A stretch of DNA of 64,000 bases from Kappaphycus alvarezii (GCA_002205965.3 NADL03000609.1:620001-684000); one strand, 5' to 3'; shown: positions 42,001 to 54,430, counted from the first letter of the stretch. Notes: a model not told the origin generated them from the letters alone. A program made the numbers and translations.

Positions 42001-42480
42001 AATCCACCACACAATATGTAAACAAGATGTGAAAGCCATCCACGTTCAAGATCGGTGATAAAGTTTGGCTTTCATCAAAGAACCTATCACTTGAAGATGC
42101 GGCTGGATCACGCAAACCGAATCCGAAGTATTATGGTCCCTTTGAAATCACAGAACATATTAACGGTGTGACGTAACGAATTCAGTTATCTCAATCGATG
42201 ATTAAAAGAGGAATACATAATGCGTTCCTTGCTAGATTTTTGAAAAACTTCTTTGGAGATAAATTTATGCGACAAATTACACCTCCACCACCTCTCCAAT
42301 TTCAAGATGAACATGAGGAATACGAGGTTGAATCTATACTCGCTCACAAGAAATAACGCGGCAAAAATAAATTCCTTGTCAAATGGAAAGGGAACGGAGA
42401 TCATGAAAACTCATGGATTCCCGAATAATACCTTAAGAATTCACAAGAACTTTTGAATATTTACAAGAATAACATAAAAA
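39089..42480 (+). pseudogene. Ty3/gypsy chromovirus remnant: protease, RT, RNase H, integrase, chromodomain
   Basis: 129-codon open frame at 39089-39478 is a retropepsin whose D-S-G is changed (YPGGEINFLSEHF). RT: FIEPIRNPWGAPILFV, SKIYLRSGYHHIRLHED, degenerate active box DQDDILI (~40195). RNase H: YVTIDAPQYSIGAVLD, ERELLAIVDSLKW. Integrase: MDFITPLPKP (~41445). Near 42320-42470 a chromodomain: EYEVESILAHKK then KFLVKWKGNGDHENSWIPE. Stops throughout. A different lineage from gypsy copies 1 and 2, which lack a chromodomain. Confidence 0.8.
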
Positions 42481-42509
42481 ATCGGGTCAATTCTTCTCTG
42501 TAGAGGGGT

Positions 42510-42850
42510 GTGATGTTGTATTCCACAGGTTCACCTTCCTTTGTGTCGTGGTATTTCACAGGCTTTACAGCTTTATAAGAATTTGCTGCATCTACTGTAT
42601 TGTAAAACCAAACCACCTGTGACCTGAAAAACCAGGGTTACTAGGCAATTTCTGTCATTATACTTTTCCTTACAGATGTGATCACAGAGTTTGACCCCGT
42701 TGGTAAACTTGGAATAGTTACGGGCGAATTACAGACTGGGATATTATATCACTGCGCTACCAATCAACCAATCAAGAGTAGACTCGCTATCCCATGCCAA
42801 CTGGAACAATGTACGTCTTATATCTTGTCAGAGTATGTCAATAGTGCCGA
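42510..42850 (+). repeat. Probable 3' LTR of the chromovirus
   Basis: A purine tract AGAGGGGTG just before 42510 is followed by TGATGTTGTATTCCACAGG. The right end is not determinable because the 5' LTR is missing. Confidence 0.4.
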
Positions 42851-43352
42851 GTAAAATTCTGAAAGCGCTACTTACGATACCGTCAGTGCTGTTTTACGGG
42901 AAAACCTTTGCATTCGTCCAAGTACCCACGAGTCATACTTTATTCTGCTGCCAACTAATTTTCGATACTGTGAGTATAGATTCAGGGCTGGAAGATTAAC
43001 AAGAATACAGTGTATGCGAATTGGACAGAGAGACGTTATAGAGAATAGGAAAGTCTTGCGTAGTTTTGGCGAACTGCAAGTATTGCACAATATTGTCTGA
43101 TCCCGAAGGACACCACCACAATGAACTGGTTCACTGCAACACAAGTGCAGTAAATTAGAGAGTTTACGCAGAAACATAATTTTGCAAAAATTCAGAAATA
43201 GCTTGTATAATAAATTATTGAAATTAGTTTCTGAAATTTATTCCTGAAATTTAAATCACGTTTTACGCATTGCGAAATGTACAGGTAAATAGCAGTATTA
43301 CTGTAATGAATGCTACGGGAATTACTAGTAGTGCAGCATCTCAACCGCCAAC
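42851..43352. other. No gene recognised
   Basis: Between the chromovirus LTR and the Harbinger-like gene; may hold the transposon's left end, but I see no clear inverted repeat. Confidence 0.3.
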
Positions 43353-44545
43353 ATGGGTCAAGCAAGACAGACGGATTATTCAAGGAGGCGTTGTGAGGAA
43401 AGAGCGATGAAATGGAAAGCTATGCTCATAGCAATTTCGAAACGCCGGCCCCATATGTTGAACTCATGCTCTACAACATCGAAAAAAATTGGTATTTTGG
43501 CATGTATTAAAGTGAGAACACGGATTGATCTGTGTAAGGTAATCGATATAAACAATGGAATTAGTACATCACAATTCGGGTTCAATTTTAATCGATTCAG
43601 TGAGGGTGAGTGTTTGACACTATTCAGATTCCGTAAATGCGATATGCGGCAAGTGATTAAGATTCTAGGCTGGCCTGAGGATGTAATAGCTATCAGTAGA
43701 AACAGTTACGCTGTCAATCCACTACTGGTCACATGTATCGTTCTACGTCGACTTGCTACTCCAGCTTCGATGGATTGATATGGAAATGATGTTTGTTAAG
43801 CATCAAACGTAGCCTTCTGGGATTTTCTGGGAGTTCATTCAGTGTCTGATTGATATAAGAAGCATTCAGTTGAGTAAAAGCCTAACCACGACATTTATGG
43901 AAACCAATGAACCATTGTACGCCGAAGCATTTTACCAAAAAACCAAACGCTTTTGGAACTGCGTCGGTTTCATAGATAGAAATTTTACTGGTATCGCAAG
44001 ACTGTCAGGAGGGATGCAGCAGAGAGTAACATATAGCGTCCACAAGAGGAATACAGCCTCAAGTTCCAAGTAGTTTGTGGTCTTGATGGGAAGATTTTGC
44101 ATTCATTTGGGCCTACTGAGGGACGAAGACATGACTGGACGGTATATATAAGGAGTGAATACTAGAGAAAATATTTCCAGAGACGTTACGGATTGGCGAG
44201 AAGAGGATTCTTTTGTATGGGGATTCTGGATATAGACGTAGATGGTTTCTTGAAAATCCGTATCAAGGCAGAAATATAGCACCTCATCAGAATGTTTTCA
44301 ACAATGCGATGTCAGGAGGCCGCGTTACAGTTGAATGGATACTTAAGTAAATCAAATTTTAATTTACTACGATGGAATTTAAAAGCAAGATGAAGCCTTT
44401 TGACTCCCGTATTGAAATGCAGTATCATGCTACCATTATTCTTGCAAATGTGCACGACTGTATCTGTCGTATTCAGATATCCTCATTCTTCCAATGTAAT
44501 TCAACTTCTTCGGAAGAATACATAAGCGTTGAGGGCCACTGAAGT
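43353..44545 (+). pseudogene. PIF/Harbinger-like transposase
   Basis: Open for 141 codons (43353-43778), then broken. The N-terminal part CDMRQVIKILGWPEDV and LLVTCIVLRRLATPASMD is typical of the helical domain ahead of the DDE_4 nuclease. Catalytic region: CVGFIDRNFTGIARLSGGMQ (first Asp), CGLDGKILHSFGPTEGRRHD, LLYGDSGYRRRWF (second Asp), HQNVFNNAMSGGRVTVEWIL (Glu). All three acidic residues are present, in different frames because of frameshifts. An old but recognisable copy. Confidence 0.72.
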
Positions 44546-44979
44546 AAAGAAAAGTTGAGACCGCGAAGCTTTCGAAAACAATCTTTAGCACATGACCGCC
44601 GCTTAAACTCGTACAAAAAGACAAGATGGCAAGGGTGGCTCTGCCTCTGCTATCTTATAGGTTTTATATAGGTAAGACTGATTATGTAAAGAAGAATTTA
44701 AGTGCGTACGAATACATAAAAGGCTTTAGGGACATAAATGGAGGTATGGCTTTATACAAGACAAAGAAACCAAACTACTTACGCTGAAAAGCTTCCAAAT
44801 GTAAATTCAACTTCTCGAGCTCCAGCTCTTGCTGCGCATCTCGCTCGGTGCGACGCTCGAGTCATTCAGTCTTTCGCTCTTCGCGATCCGTTGCCAGCCG
44901 TTGCTTCTAAAATTCCAAGCGATCGCGACCGAGGGCAACCCGTGCTAAGTATGGATCTCTAGGGGCAGTCCGCAAACGC

Positions 44980-45761
44980 TCTATATTGCATTTCTAATCG
45001 CCACTAGTAACAAAAACCTTCGAAACTCGTTTCGGTTTGGCATTTCGTTTCCTTGAGCCGCCGTCCCATCCAATTTCGCGTCCGCATCGCTCGAGGTAGT
45101 TTTGCGCTTTGTCCCGCTCCGAATAAACTTTTGCCATACCCTCTCTTTCTCGTCGCCCAGTGCTATTGCTACTGATCGCTCCGCGCTCTACTTAGATTCT
45201 AAATCATCCCACGCTTCTTTTATCCCCATTAGGAGCTCATCAAGCCCCTCAACCTCTCCCTTTATTGAAGAAATCAGCTGCTCCTTTCTATATTTGCAAT
45301 CGGATAGTTATTTAAGGCGCATGTAACGATTCTGTACGCTTTTCCGTGTGATAAGCTGATGTATTGAGGGATTTTCGTTCGACCGCATCGCCGCTAATCG
45401 TGAATCGAGATCGCGTTTCCCCGAAGAACGCAATGTGCTCTTTCGACGCCGCAACCTTGCTCACGATGATAAGGTCCTCAGCATGTATGAAGCGCGAGTG
45501 TCGAACTTTTTCTCCACTAATCTCTGCTCTCTCTTGCAGTTTTTTGATTGCTTCACGCAGCTGCAGGTCGGGGAGGAAAAGAAAGAGGAGAGGAGGTATG
45601 TGCAGGAGATGAAACAGTCTGGGTATTGCCAAAGACAGCCGGAGGTGAAATGGATTGGGTGTCTGTCCCGGTAATGTTGTTGGGTTTGTCCATGGTGGTG
45701 GGATGGGTGGGCACCGACGGGTACACGCGAAAATTCGACTCAATCGTCTTTGTTTGATCAC
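44980..45761 (-). pseudogene. Myb/SANT-like partner protein of the Harbinger-like element
   Basis: Minus strand. A helical QLREAIKKLQERAEISGEK, then HAEDLIIVSKVAASKEHIAF and FGETRSRF, which look like a Myb/trihelix-type DNA-binding region, then in other frames a coiled-coil KGEVEGLDELLMGIKEAWDD (~45270-45210). PIF/Harbinger elements usually encode such a protein beside the transposase; its convergent position here fits. Family assignment is inference. Confidence 0.5.
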
Positions 45762-46083
45762 ATTTATTTCTCATGGTTCTTCACTAACTTGCCACATTTC
45801 AGTATTATTTCTCACGACTATATTGCAGAATTCTGCATTTGAATTACAGACTGTAATTTTATTCATGAAATTTGAATTTTCATTTCCTGAATTCTTCCTG
45901 CGTAAACTCTCTATTAAAAAAATTTTCAGCCGAACCGGCAGGAAGCATTAAAAAGGGTAATAATCAGGATTTTCGTTGTAAAATCCGTCTCATTTGGGCT
46001 TTATTTATGAAAGTATATTTCGGAATTGATTGCTCTCAAAAAATACAAAGCGTTCATGGTTTACCAAATCTCTTGCTAGGATA

Positions 46084-47095
46084 ATGAATAATATATTTTT
46101 AGCTGAAACAAATCCCAAGAACTCCCTCCCTGAACTCTTCAGCAAAAAAATCCAAGAGGTAGTCAACCTACCGAAACCGAGCGTTTTCAGGCAATTGTTT
46201 TCAAAAATGAATGCCAGTCCTTTCGCGCAACTTCAAAACAGATCCATCGTTCGTGAAACGCCATTCTATCCTTCCTTTCCAATCCTTCACCGTATGATAC
46301 CGGATACAAATACCAGCCTGACGAAAAATCACTCTCCGAGATGACCGCAGGCTAATGCAAGCAGCATCAAATTCAAAAAAAGCCCTAGAGTCGTCTGCTT
46401 CCAACTTCGGTTCCCCAATTAGGCGAGCCGCAAACACGGATCTAATGTCAGCTTTCTTTGAATGATATTCGTCGAGATGCTCGTTTCGAATGTGCAAGGC
46501 GGTACGCAATGAAAGGGTATGGATGGCGGGTACACGTGGAGTTAAGTGACGAGAAGTTGTTTAACTGTGATGGCGCGAATAATTTAAATAGATACTAGTA
46601 TAATATAAAGGAATATAATTTACTGATTTCTATGCGTCAACAAGTTGGTAACGGAATCATGGTTTGGGCAGCGTTTTACGGTTTTGTTAGGACTATATTA
46701 GTTCGAGTAAGGCTTTGCCTAAATGAACAATAATATGTGAAGATGTTAGGGAGTGGGATACTTCTGTGGAAGGCCGACAATTTTCAAGATTACTGTCTCT
46801 AAAAGCAGTATAATGCATATTTCTATGCCTTCTAGCTCGCAAAACGCTTGTTTACATTTCGAGAAATCACGGCTATCAAGTAGTTGATGATGTCCGCAGA
46901 ATTCAATTCTTTATAAAATCTGTGTATTATACCCCTCTTCTATGCTAGCAACAGCAATTTTAGTAATATTTCTGAGTTAATGGACAGTTTAGACGTCTTT
47001 TGGATATCAATCGATCAAGAAACCACTCAGAGACTCATTAGATCTGTGCATAAGCGATCCCTCGACGTCACTTATATGCAGGAAGGTGCCATTGA
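46084..47095 (+). pseudogene. Tc1/mariner transposase, copy 1 (heavily decayed)
   Basis: Parallels copy 2 at 57276-58306: NPKNSLPELFSKK, then GNGIMVWAAFYGFVRTILV (~46650), KADNFQDY, and the tail DQETTQRLIRSVHKRSLDV (~47020). Nearly all catalytic blocks are lost. The right inverted end is visible at 47311-47352 (ATTCACCATTTGTTGTACATC). Confidence 0.6.
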
Positions 47096-47352
47096 TTATT
47101 ATTTTTATGTCAGATGGTTTTTGGAGTAGTAAATAAGCTAGGTGTTCTATTGCGATAGTCAGTTTCAAAAATACAGTTTTGAGTTTAATTCCTTGGAATA
47201 TCTGTTTCGTATAGAAGATTTCATCAATTAACTCTTTTTTATACGTTCTTTCGATGGGGCAAATTCGTTTTTAATTTACTACACACATATGGCTTAAATT
47301 GCTTAATGGGGGTATTCTAAGTAGTCATTCACCATTTGTTGTACATCCAACT

Positions 47353-47785
47353 AGACGTACAATTTTTGGCTACAAATTTGGCTCCTAAGAGCCATTTACA
47401 GTACTGTGCGTGGCTCTGGGCCACAGACTGTAAATATTGCGCTGTCATAGAGTGAAAAAACACAAAAAATGGGCAGAAAATACTGCAAAGGGTACTTTGT
47501 ATCTTCATTCTAGTTTTTTAGTACAATTTAGTGAATTTAAGTATTTTTATGGTATCTATATAAAGAAGAATGAAGAGAAATTCGCGCCAGAGTACAGAGG
47601 AAATCAAAGACCCAAACAAAACCACGACCTGGAAAAAAACCATTACTACCACCAAGTTCTTCTGTCCTGTCCGCTGTCCTTTTAAGCATTGAGTTTCCTT
47701 CTCTTCTTAGACTTACGGTGTGCATACTTAGATTCATGGGTGAAATACCCATCATACTGCAGGTTTCCCTCGTCTCTTTTGAATT
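47353..47785. other. No gene recognised
   Basis: A/T-rich; short frames only. Confidence 0.3.
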
Positions 47786-48530
47786 TTGATGCTTAGCTCG
47801 AAGTTCAAGGAGGTAATTAACTTATTTAACGCTATACTTGGACCCATGATTGGAATAGTAAGAGGGATAAAGAAACCTTTAAGGACCCCAGAAGATCAAC
47901 ATCAGAACAGAGTGCTACATTATCAAGAAAAAGTGGCAAGAATGGCTAATGGATCGGCTGAAATAATCGAGGAGAAGAATGGCAGGGGAAACTCTTACGG
48001 AATACCCGAGGCATCTTCTAGTCGACAAAGAGGCAGAGGGCCAGTACGGGGAATCTGGGTCCGAGTACAAATGTTGACGGACCGGTTCTTCTTCGCAAGA
48101 ATCTGGTCCCTCCAAACAGGTCCTACGTAATACAAAACCCGCTGCTTGTCCCTCTAATCTTAAAACCTCTCTTTGGTCGTGTTCTCCGTGCAATTTCTCC
48201 CAAAACAAAGCCCAGATCGACCTCGCTTGCACTACCGCCTACAAGGTTGCAACGGACCGCGAGAGGAGGGAGTGGAAAAAGAAGAGGAGGAATCCCACGC
48301 TCCACTGTCGCATATGTGACATAGATTTTATTACCACAGGCCAGAAGGCAATTAAATAGTAAGTTAAAGGCGCGAGAGGATAGATACGAGGCTAAAGTAA
48401 ACTAAGGAATCTCCTCAGTGCAAGTCCTGCGACATAACCATAACTCATCAAATCAACCTTCAGACTCATCTATGCAGGAACAAACAACTCAGAGAGCTTT
48501 CATTCCTTGCCGAAAAACAAGAAAATTATG
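47786..48530 (+). pseudogene. Unrecognised broken reading frame with zinc-finger-like cysteines
   Basis: A 114-codon frame (47786-48130) rich in basic and Gly/Arg residues, then TDRERREWKKKRRNPTLHC, CRICDIDFITTGQK (~48305) and, after stops, CKSCDITITHQINLQTHLC (~48420). The two C-x2-C ... H/C groups look like decayed C2H2 fingers. Could belong to the N-terminal part of a non-LTR element; I cannot tell. Confidence 0.3.
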
Positions 48531-48769
48531 ATAGGATGCGTCTGAGTATAGTATTTTCAAATTAGATTAAAGAAAAAAGATACAAAAAAGAACAAATGAA
48601 AAAGAACAACGGCGAAAAGGGGTGTTTTGTAATTGATATGTATGGATTTGCTGGAACCCGTTTGGTATTGTAAATCTGCATGTCATACTAAATACATGTA
48701 GCGATAGTCGAAGCAATGTACAAATAATTGATTTCGAAAGCTAGCACCAGCAACAGCCTCCCAGAAAGT

Positions 48770-49851
48770 CTATGGGAGGCCAGCCAGCAGAAAATCTGCG
48801 TTAGAAGTTACTGCCAAAGCCGAGTCTCGCTGCAGAAAAAAGTTCCCAACCTTCAAAAGCCGTTCCGTTGCGCTGCTGGCGACGGTTCTTGCAATCTCCG
48901 TGACCTCTGAAAACGCTTTTTGGTGCCACCTGCCAAGCGTAGAGATGGGGACAGTAACTAGCCTGCTTCTCTCCGGTAATTCCGCAAGAAAGACTTGGTA
49001 TTTCCGGCGCTTTTCCGCGCTAGCTGCATTAAGAATGGTCATCAGGTTGAAATTACGGACTCTGGAATGGAAGGGAGCGAGTGGGTTGAAGAATGTTAAG
49101 TTGAAATAGTTAGATCAACTTGCGGCACCCATGGCTCAGATGTCCGGTGTTGTCCTGTTTTATGATCTACACACGGTTCGATGAAATGGCGCCGAGCTGC
49201 TCGTCCAAGATCATTGCCGAGCAAATCAACCTGATTGTTGTGGCGATTGTTGCGCTGGCATCCATAGCGGCAGTGAAGGAAATCATCTCCATGAATTTCT
49301 AATGTCTCAGGGCAGACAGGCTTCGGACAACGAGTTTCAGGGGCTAAAAACGGAGTTTGGCAAAAGTACTGCAGCCTCACCGATAAATCCTTGCCCCAGG
49401 AGTGTGTCCTCAAACCCGCTCGAGGCGCGCAATAGACCCATCCCTTAGCTCCACGTAGTGAAATTTAGGCACGTAAAGCACGGTCACGGGTACTGCCAGG
49501 CGGTAACTCTTCTTGCTTAGCCGCGTGGACTGCATCCGTAAGCTTCTTCTGTGGTGGTAGTTTGTTTGAGCAGAAGTTGCTAAGCGGAAGTCTGTCCAAA
49601 GATCGACAAGAAGCACTCCATATGTCAAAAGCCTGAAGAGAGTCATCGTACTGGGTCAAATATTTAGTGGAAGCAGACAAGAATTTGGCGCACAACATTT
49701 TCGAGGCGGCACTGGACGCAAGGAATGAGGCAGCGCCAACGTTTTTCGCTGATTTCAGACCAATTACCAAAGTCGGCTTTTTGTTTTCGATCGGCTTGAT
49801 GTGCAGTTGTAATTCCTCAAATTTGGTACTGCCAACCAATCCACCTGCCAA
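48770..49851 (-). pseudogene. Family B RT/nuclease fragment, copy 3
   Basis: Minus strand: GAASFLASSAASKML (~49730), LPPQKKLTDAVHAAKQEELP (~49540), CPETLEIHGDDFLHCRYGC (~49300), RHNNQVDLLGNDLGRAARRH, VPQVDLTIST, then AASAEKRRKYQVFLAELPER, LVTVPISTLGRWHQKAF. Same order as 11990-13136. The cysteine block and nuclease-like block are in different frames. Confidence 0.62.
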
Positions 49852-51978
49852 CTTTCAGACAAAATTCTCGAGTAGACAATCAAAATACAGGGCCCATTCC
49901 CTTGAAAGGGATGGCGCAACGACCTGCACAAGATATCCTAACTGTCCGACCTCAGAAGAAACAAAAACAGAAGAAAAAAAGTCAAAAAAAGAAAAAGAAA
50001 AACAAATAATCGCTTCCAGTACCAGCATAATCCTGTAAAAGTGTACTGTACTATTGATATATTCATGTGCCTTGCACAAATATGAAGTTTGATACACAGG
50101 ATAATCATAATCTCTACAAGAACACGGTATATGCACAAAAACCGATGCCCGGTGGTTCTTACTATTGTCGTCCATTTTGGTATACGCGAAAGGGAGCTGC
50201 GAGTGGCAACTCAGTAGTGACTGTAGTGGAATGTAGGGTAAGCAAAAATAAACAAATTTGTAACCTAAATGCAGAACTTCTTTTAGTTTTTGATGCAGTA
50301 TCGTAAATTGAGAACCGAATTTTCTTTTCTTTGCAGCTTTCACGTGAGCTGAAGTACATAAGTGACGCTCAAGGTCGTGGACCGATGTGAATGTCCTTTC
50401 GCAAGCGCGACCATTCGAGTAATACTTCTTTTCACTCCAGTGCTGTGAAGCTCGAGCGTTTTCCTTAGAGGCGCAGTAGAATTCCCTTTAGCGCAGAGTG
50501 CTGAAGACCTTATTACACAGCTTACACAGGAACCCCCGCCTCTTCTACTTTTTCCGCTTTTTCCAACGTTCCCGGTCGATGGTGATTACCTGCGCTCTCC
50601 TATCACAAATTGCCGTCCGGGGGTCCCCTTGACCGTCAAAAACAATCAATTTACTCTTGGGTCCCCCCATGTGATGGTCCGGGACACTCAACTGCCTTCT
50701 TTGAGGTCCGTCCCGACCGGGACCTTCTTTTGCAGTTTCTTTCCTCACAAAAAACGAACTACCGGGGCCTCGACTTTTTTTTTATTCTTCTTTTCGCGCA
50801 AGTGCAGAAACTCCTCTTTTTATTTGCTGGTGAACTGAGAAAATGAGTAGCCGTCTCGCCTATGCTTCTCGTTGAGTTACTCCGAACGTTATGCCTCTTC
50901 CCGGGAGCCTAATATGTCAGCGAAATTCGTTGCGGGAGCCGCAAAATCAGCCTCCGGTTTAATACTAACCATGCACTGAGTCTTTACACAGACCTAGAAT
51001 GCACAGCCCAATTACAGCTTAGAATCAATGAAAGGAAAGGGCTGAATTTTTCCCGGGGTTTCCTAGTAGGCAGCAAGTTGTCCTATAAATTGGAAAAGGG
51101 TTCCCCATTAGGGCAGCCAAAACAGGACAGGCTGTCCGATAAATTTGAGCAGGGTTTCTTCGGTAGCAACCCAAGTTTACAGTTGCTTACAATAAATTAG
51201 ACAATGGCCTCGCTCCTGTAGATACAAGTTCATCACTTGAGCCCCCAATCAGATTATCAGGCACGGCATGAACTAGCCTCTGTGTAGTGCAGTAAAATAG
51301 AGTGTGGCGGAATCCAGCACAAGTCCCTTCCCTGAGCCTGCGAAAGTAGTTATAGACACGGCACACGACAGCCTTATTATCCACAGTAGACAGTCGTATG
51401 GCAGGGCCCACTCACACGTCAATCCAGCAACAGCAGAGAGAAATAGAGCGAGCAATAAGCAGTAGCGGCAGCGGCGACGGCAATAGCGAACGACGGCAGC
51501 AGCAGTAGTCGGTTGGTAGTGAGGTGGTGGTCGGTGGTGCAGTGGTTGTCGGTGGTGCGGTGGTATTTATGCACCTTTTTGTAGGCCATCATCGTGATTA
51601 CGATGCATTCCTACCGTGTTTTGTTTGATGTTGATCCCTTGGACCAATGGGATCAGCCCAAAAAATAAAATCTTGATGGGGGTACAGGGTATTGCTCCTG
51701 CCAACTATGCAACACTCCCTTATCCTCCTTTATTTTCTCATGAGTTGCCGCTTAATTAGTCTTCGTATATGCTCATTTCATGCTGAGTACCCCTTTGGAG
51801 GAGCTTGCAATTCGAAGTAATTTCCATACGCTAACAGTCACTGACTGTTAGCTAATGCAGGTGCTGAGGGTCTTTGACCTTTATGTATAGCGCTACTATA
51901 CATATATATACAGTTTTCAGTCGCAGACTGTAGAGAAGCAGATGGTCTTTCGGATCTTTCGGATTGCGCTGCACATAC
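49852..51978. other. 2.1 kb without a recognised gene
   Basis: Contains GGT/GTC-rich low-complexity sequence (51470-51550) and an imperfect ~60-bp duplication near 51060-51170 (GTCCTATAAATT / GTCCGATAAATT). Frames up to 162 codons show no family motif. Confidence 0.35.
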
Positions 51979-52331
51979 TGTTAGGTTTACATGCAATTGC
52001 ATGAAACATACAGGTTGGTCATTTAGACATGGACGCACGGGCATTTGGTCACAGCGAGTCATTATCAATATCAAATGCATCGTCCTCAAAACATTTGCTG
52101 TGTGAAGGTGATTACCTCACAACACTCTAGGGCTAGTGATTTAGAACTGTATATATGTGGGTTGAGCTGTCCAAAGTCACTGAACTAAAAGTAACGAGTA
52201 CGAATTACTCAGCTTGACATCTAAGTTCTACACGACCAAGACTGGCACCTTGATATTCGTAAGTTTTGTACCGTAAGTTTTGTGCCTCTACTTACCGCGG
52301 TTTTCGTTCAAACCCTATCAAAACTCTCACA
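51979..52331 (+). repeat. 5' LTR of copia element
   Basis: TGTTAGGTTTACATG to ACTCTCACA; a TATATATG box near 52150. Related to the solo LTR 17137-17477. Confidence 0.93.
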
Positions 52332-52335
52332 GTTT

Positions 52336-52349
52336 ATGGGCCCAGAACC
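52336..52349 (+). promoter_or_regulatory. Primer-binding site overlapping the gag start codon
   Basis: ATGGGCCCAGAACC lies 4 bases after the LTR. Its complement matches the anticodon arm of initiator tRNA-Met (CUGGGCCCAU), as in Drosophila copia, where a tRNA half is the primer. The ATG of gag is the complement of the CAU anticodon. Confidence 0.6.
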
Positions 52350-53150
52350 CATGATGAACAACATAAGATATACGATTGAAAAGTTAACGGAGAAGAACTA
52401 CTCCGTGTGGGGGTTGCAGTTACGCCTTATTTTGGAATCTCGTGATTTGTGGCGCTTTGTTGAAAAAGGCCCTGATTTCGAAAGGGAGATTAAAAAGGAT
52501 AATTCCGTGTATGTCGTGTCAAAGAAAAAGAAAGAGCATAGGCTACAGCAAAAGTGCTTGGCCGAAATTTTACTGAATGTTGACTCTAAATATTTGCTTT
52601 CATTGGCAAGAAATAGGGATCCTAAAGAGGTAAGGGATGGTCTAGAGAGCTTGCAAAGAAGCAAGTCTACAGCAAGTCAGTATACTCTGAGAACAAAATC
52701 GTTCAGACTCGGTATGAAGGAGGTTCAGTCGATTAGGTCATACATTGAAGAAATATGTGAAATTGAAAATGATCTAGCATTAAGTGGCTATGAACTAGAA
52801 TCAAACGACAAAAAGTTTGCTCTTTTACAGGGCTTGGGGAAGGATTATGAAGTGACAAAAGCGGTGCTCAGAATAGTATGGATTTGTCATTCGAGGAAAC
52901 TGTCTCCAGGTTAGAGATAATAGAAGAGGAACTGAACATAAAAGGAAGGGGTAGCAAAGACAAAATAACCGCATTCTACACTGGAAAGGGCAAAAATAAG
53001 CGAAAATATTTTAATGGAAAGTGTCATGGTTGTGGCAAATGAGGCTATCAGTTTTACAAGTGCTACCTTAATTCAAATTCAAAGAGTTATAGGCCTCATT
53101 TTAAAACCACACCTGAAATTGAGGAAATAATTCGCAGTATAAATTAGAGG
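52336..53150 (+). pseudogene. gag: Copia gag
   Basis: Opens MGPEPMMNNIRYTIEKL, then TEKNYSVWGLQLRLILESRD, a UBN2-type gag. Open for 193 codons to 52914, then one frameshift; the zinc knuckle near 53025 reads CHGCGK, stop, GYQFYKC, so the last part is interrupted by TGA. Confidence 0.82.
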
Positions 53151-53163
53151 ACAAAGGCTAAGG

Positions 53164-54430
53164 ATGAGAGAGACAATACTGCTGGTATTGGAGGCGGCAG
53201 TAATGACACAGCACGTGTTCCCTTTGAACTGGATTAGAGGACATGAGTATTTCATGTTTTTACACAGCTGCGCTACTCAACACATGACGAATCAACGTGA
53301 TGCTTTGTTTAACTATGAATCAGAAGAAAATGCTGAGACTGCTGTAAGCACAGTATCCGAGGGTGAGAAACTTAAAGTGGAGGGTCAAGGTACACTGTAT
53401 CTAAAACAGTATATAGACGATGAATGGAAGACCATTCGTTTAAATCGAGTCGCTTATATGCCAGATATCAGAACAAGTCTGGTGTAACAGCCCTTGGCAC
53501 AAAAGGCAGGCATAAGCATTCAGTATCTAGGAGGTTCTACTAATATGATTGCTAGACATGGTACTAGCACTGTCATGATCGGAAGTAATGAAGGACATGG
53601 AATTTGTGAGCTGACAGGGGCTGTTGCTAGTAAGGCTAAAGTTTTCATGCTTAATGAAGGGTCAAATGACGACATGAAGTTGATGCACAGAAGATTTTTT
53701 CACAGAAATACAAATAATATAGAACAAATGATACGCCATAATGTGGTAGAGGGCCTTAATAAGGTCAAGAATGGTAATTCAAGTGTGCGTCTTTAATGCT
53801 GTGATGGGAAACAGTCTGCCGTACCACACCCCCGTCGTGACAAAAGGCCAAGAGAAGTCTTGGAACTAATTCATTCTGATATCGTAGGACCCACCAGAGT
53901 GAAATCGCTTGGTGGATCGAAATATATTCTAGGGTTCCTTGATGATGCTAGTGGTGCATCTTGGGTGAGATTCCTACAAGACCGTTCAGAGGCACCCAAA
54001 GCTTTGGAGGCTCTATTTAATTTCTAGAGAACATAACTAAGAAAAAGGTCAAGTACGCCCGGACCGATGGTGCTAAGGAGTACATGTCCAAGGAGCTGGA
54101 AAACAATTTTAATAGAAAGGTCATTGTGCTTGAACCAACTCCTCCGTACTCACCTGAATCAAAAAGAAGAGCAGAGAGACTTAATCGAACACTGGTTGAA
54201 GGAGCCAGGACTATTTTGTCAGAACTGAAAACCATTAATAATCTATAGGGTGGTGAATTTTTATGGGCTGAAGCCGTATCTACAATGAACTACGTCAGGA
54301 ACCGAACTCTTACGAAGTCGACCCATAAATCGTTTGGATACATGACACCTCATGAGATTGTATATGGCACTAAATCAGACGTCTCAAATCTACGCATTTT
54401 TGGATCAAAAGTGAGAGCTAAGAAACCTAA
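53164..54430 (+). pseudogene. pol: Copia protease, pre-integrase and integrase
   Basis: Protease site reads HSCATQHMTNQ where DSGATxHM is expected, so catalytic Asp and Gly are both lost. LVxQPLAQKAGISIQ follows a stop. Pre-integrase: MKLMHRRFFHRNTNNIEQM. Integrase core: ELIHSDIVGPTRVKSLGGSK (first Asp), RTDGAKEYMSKELENNFN (second Asp), KRRAERLNRTLVEGAR (Glu). Stops at 53486, 53795, 54026 and 54246. Confidence 0.82.

Noticed and set aside
49855-50343. 162-codon minus-strand hydrophobic frame
   Set aside because: Phe/Ser-rich part is the complement of a Lys/Glu A-rich tract at 49960-50010; no membrane-protein family recognised.
51470-51550. GGT/GTC-rich stretch as a possible coding repeat
   Set aside because: Low-complexity triplets with no open frame of useful length.
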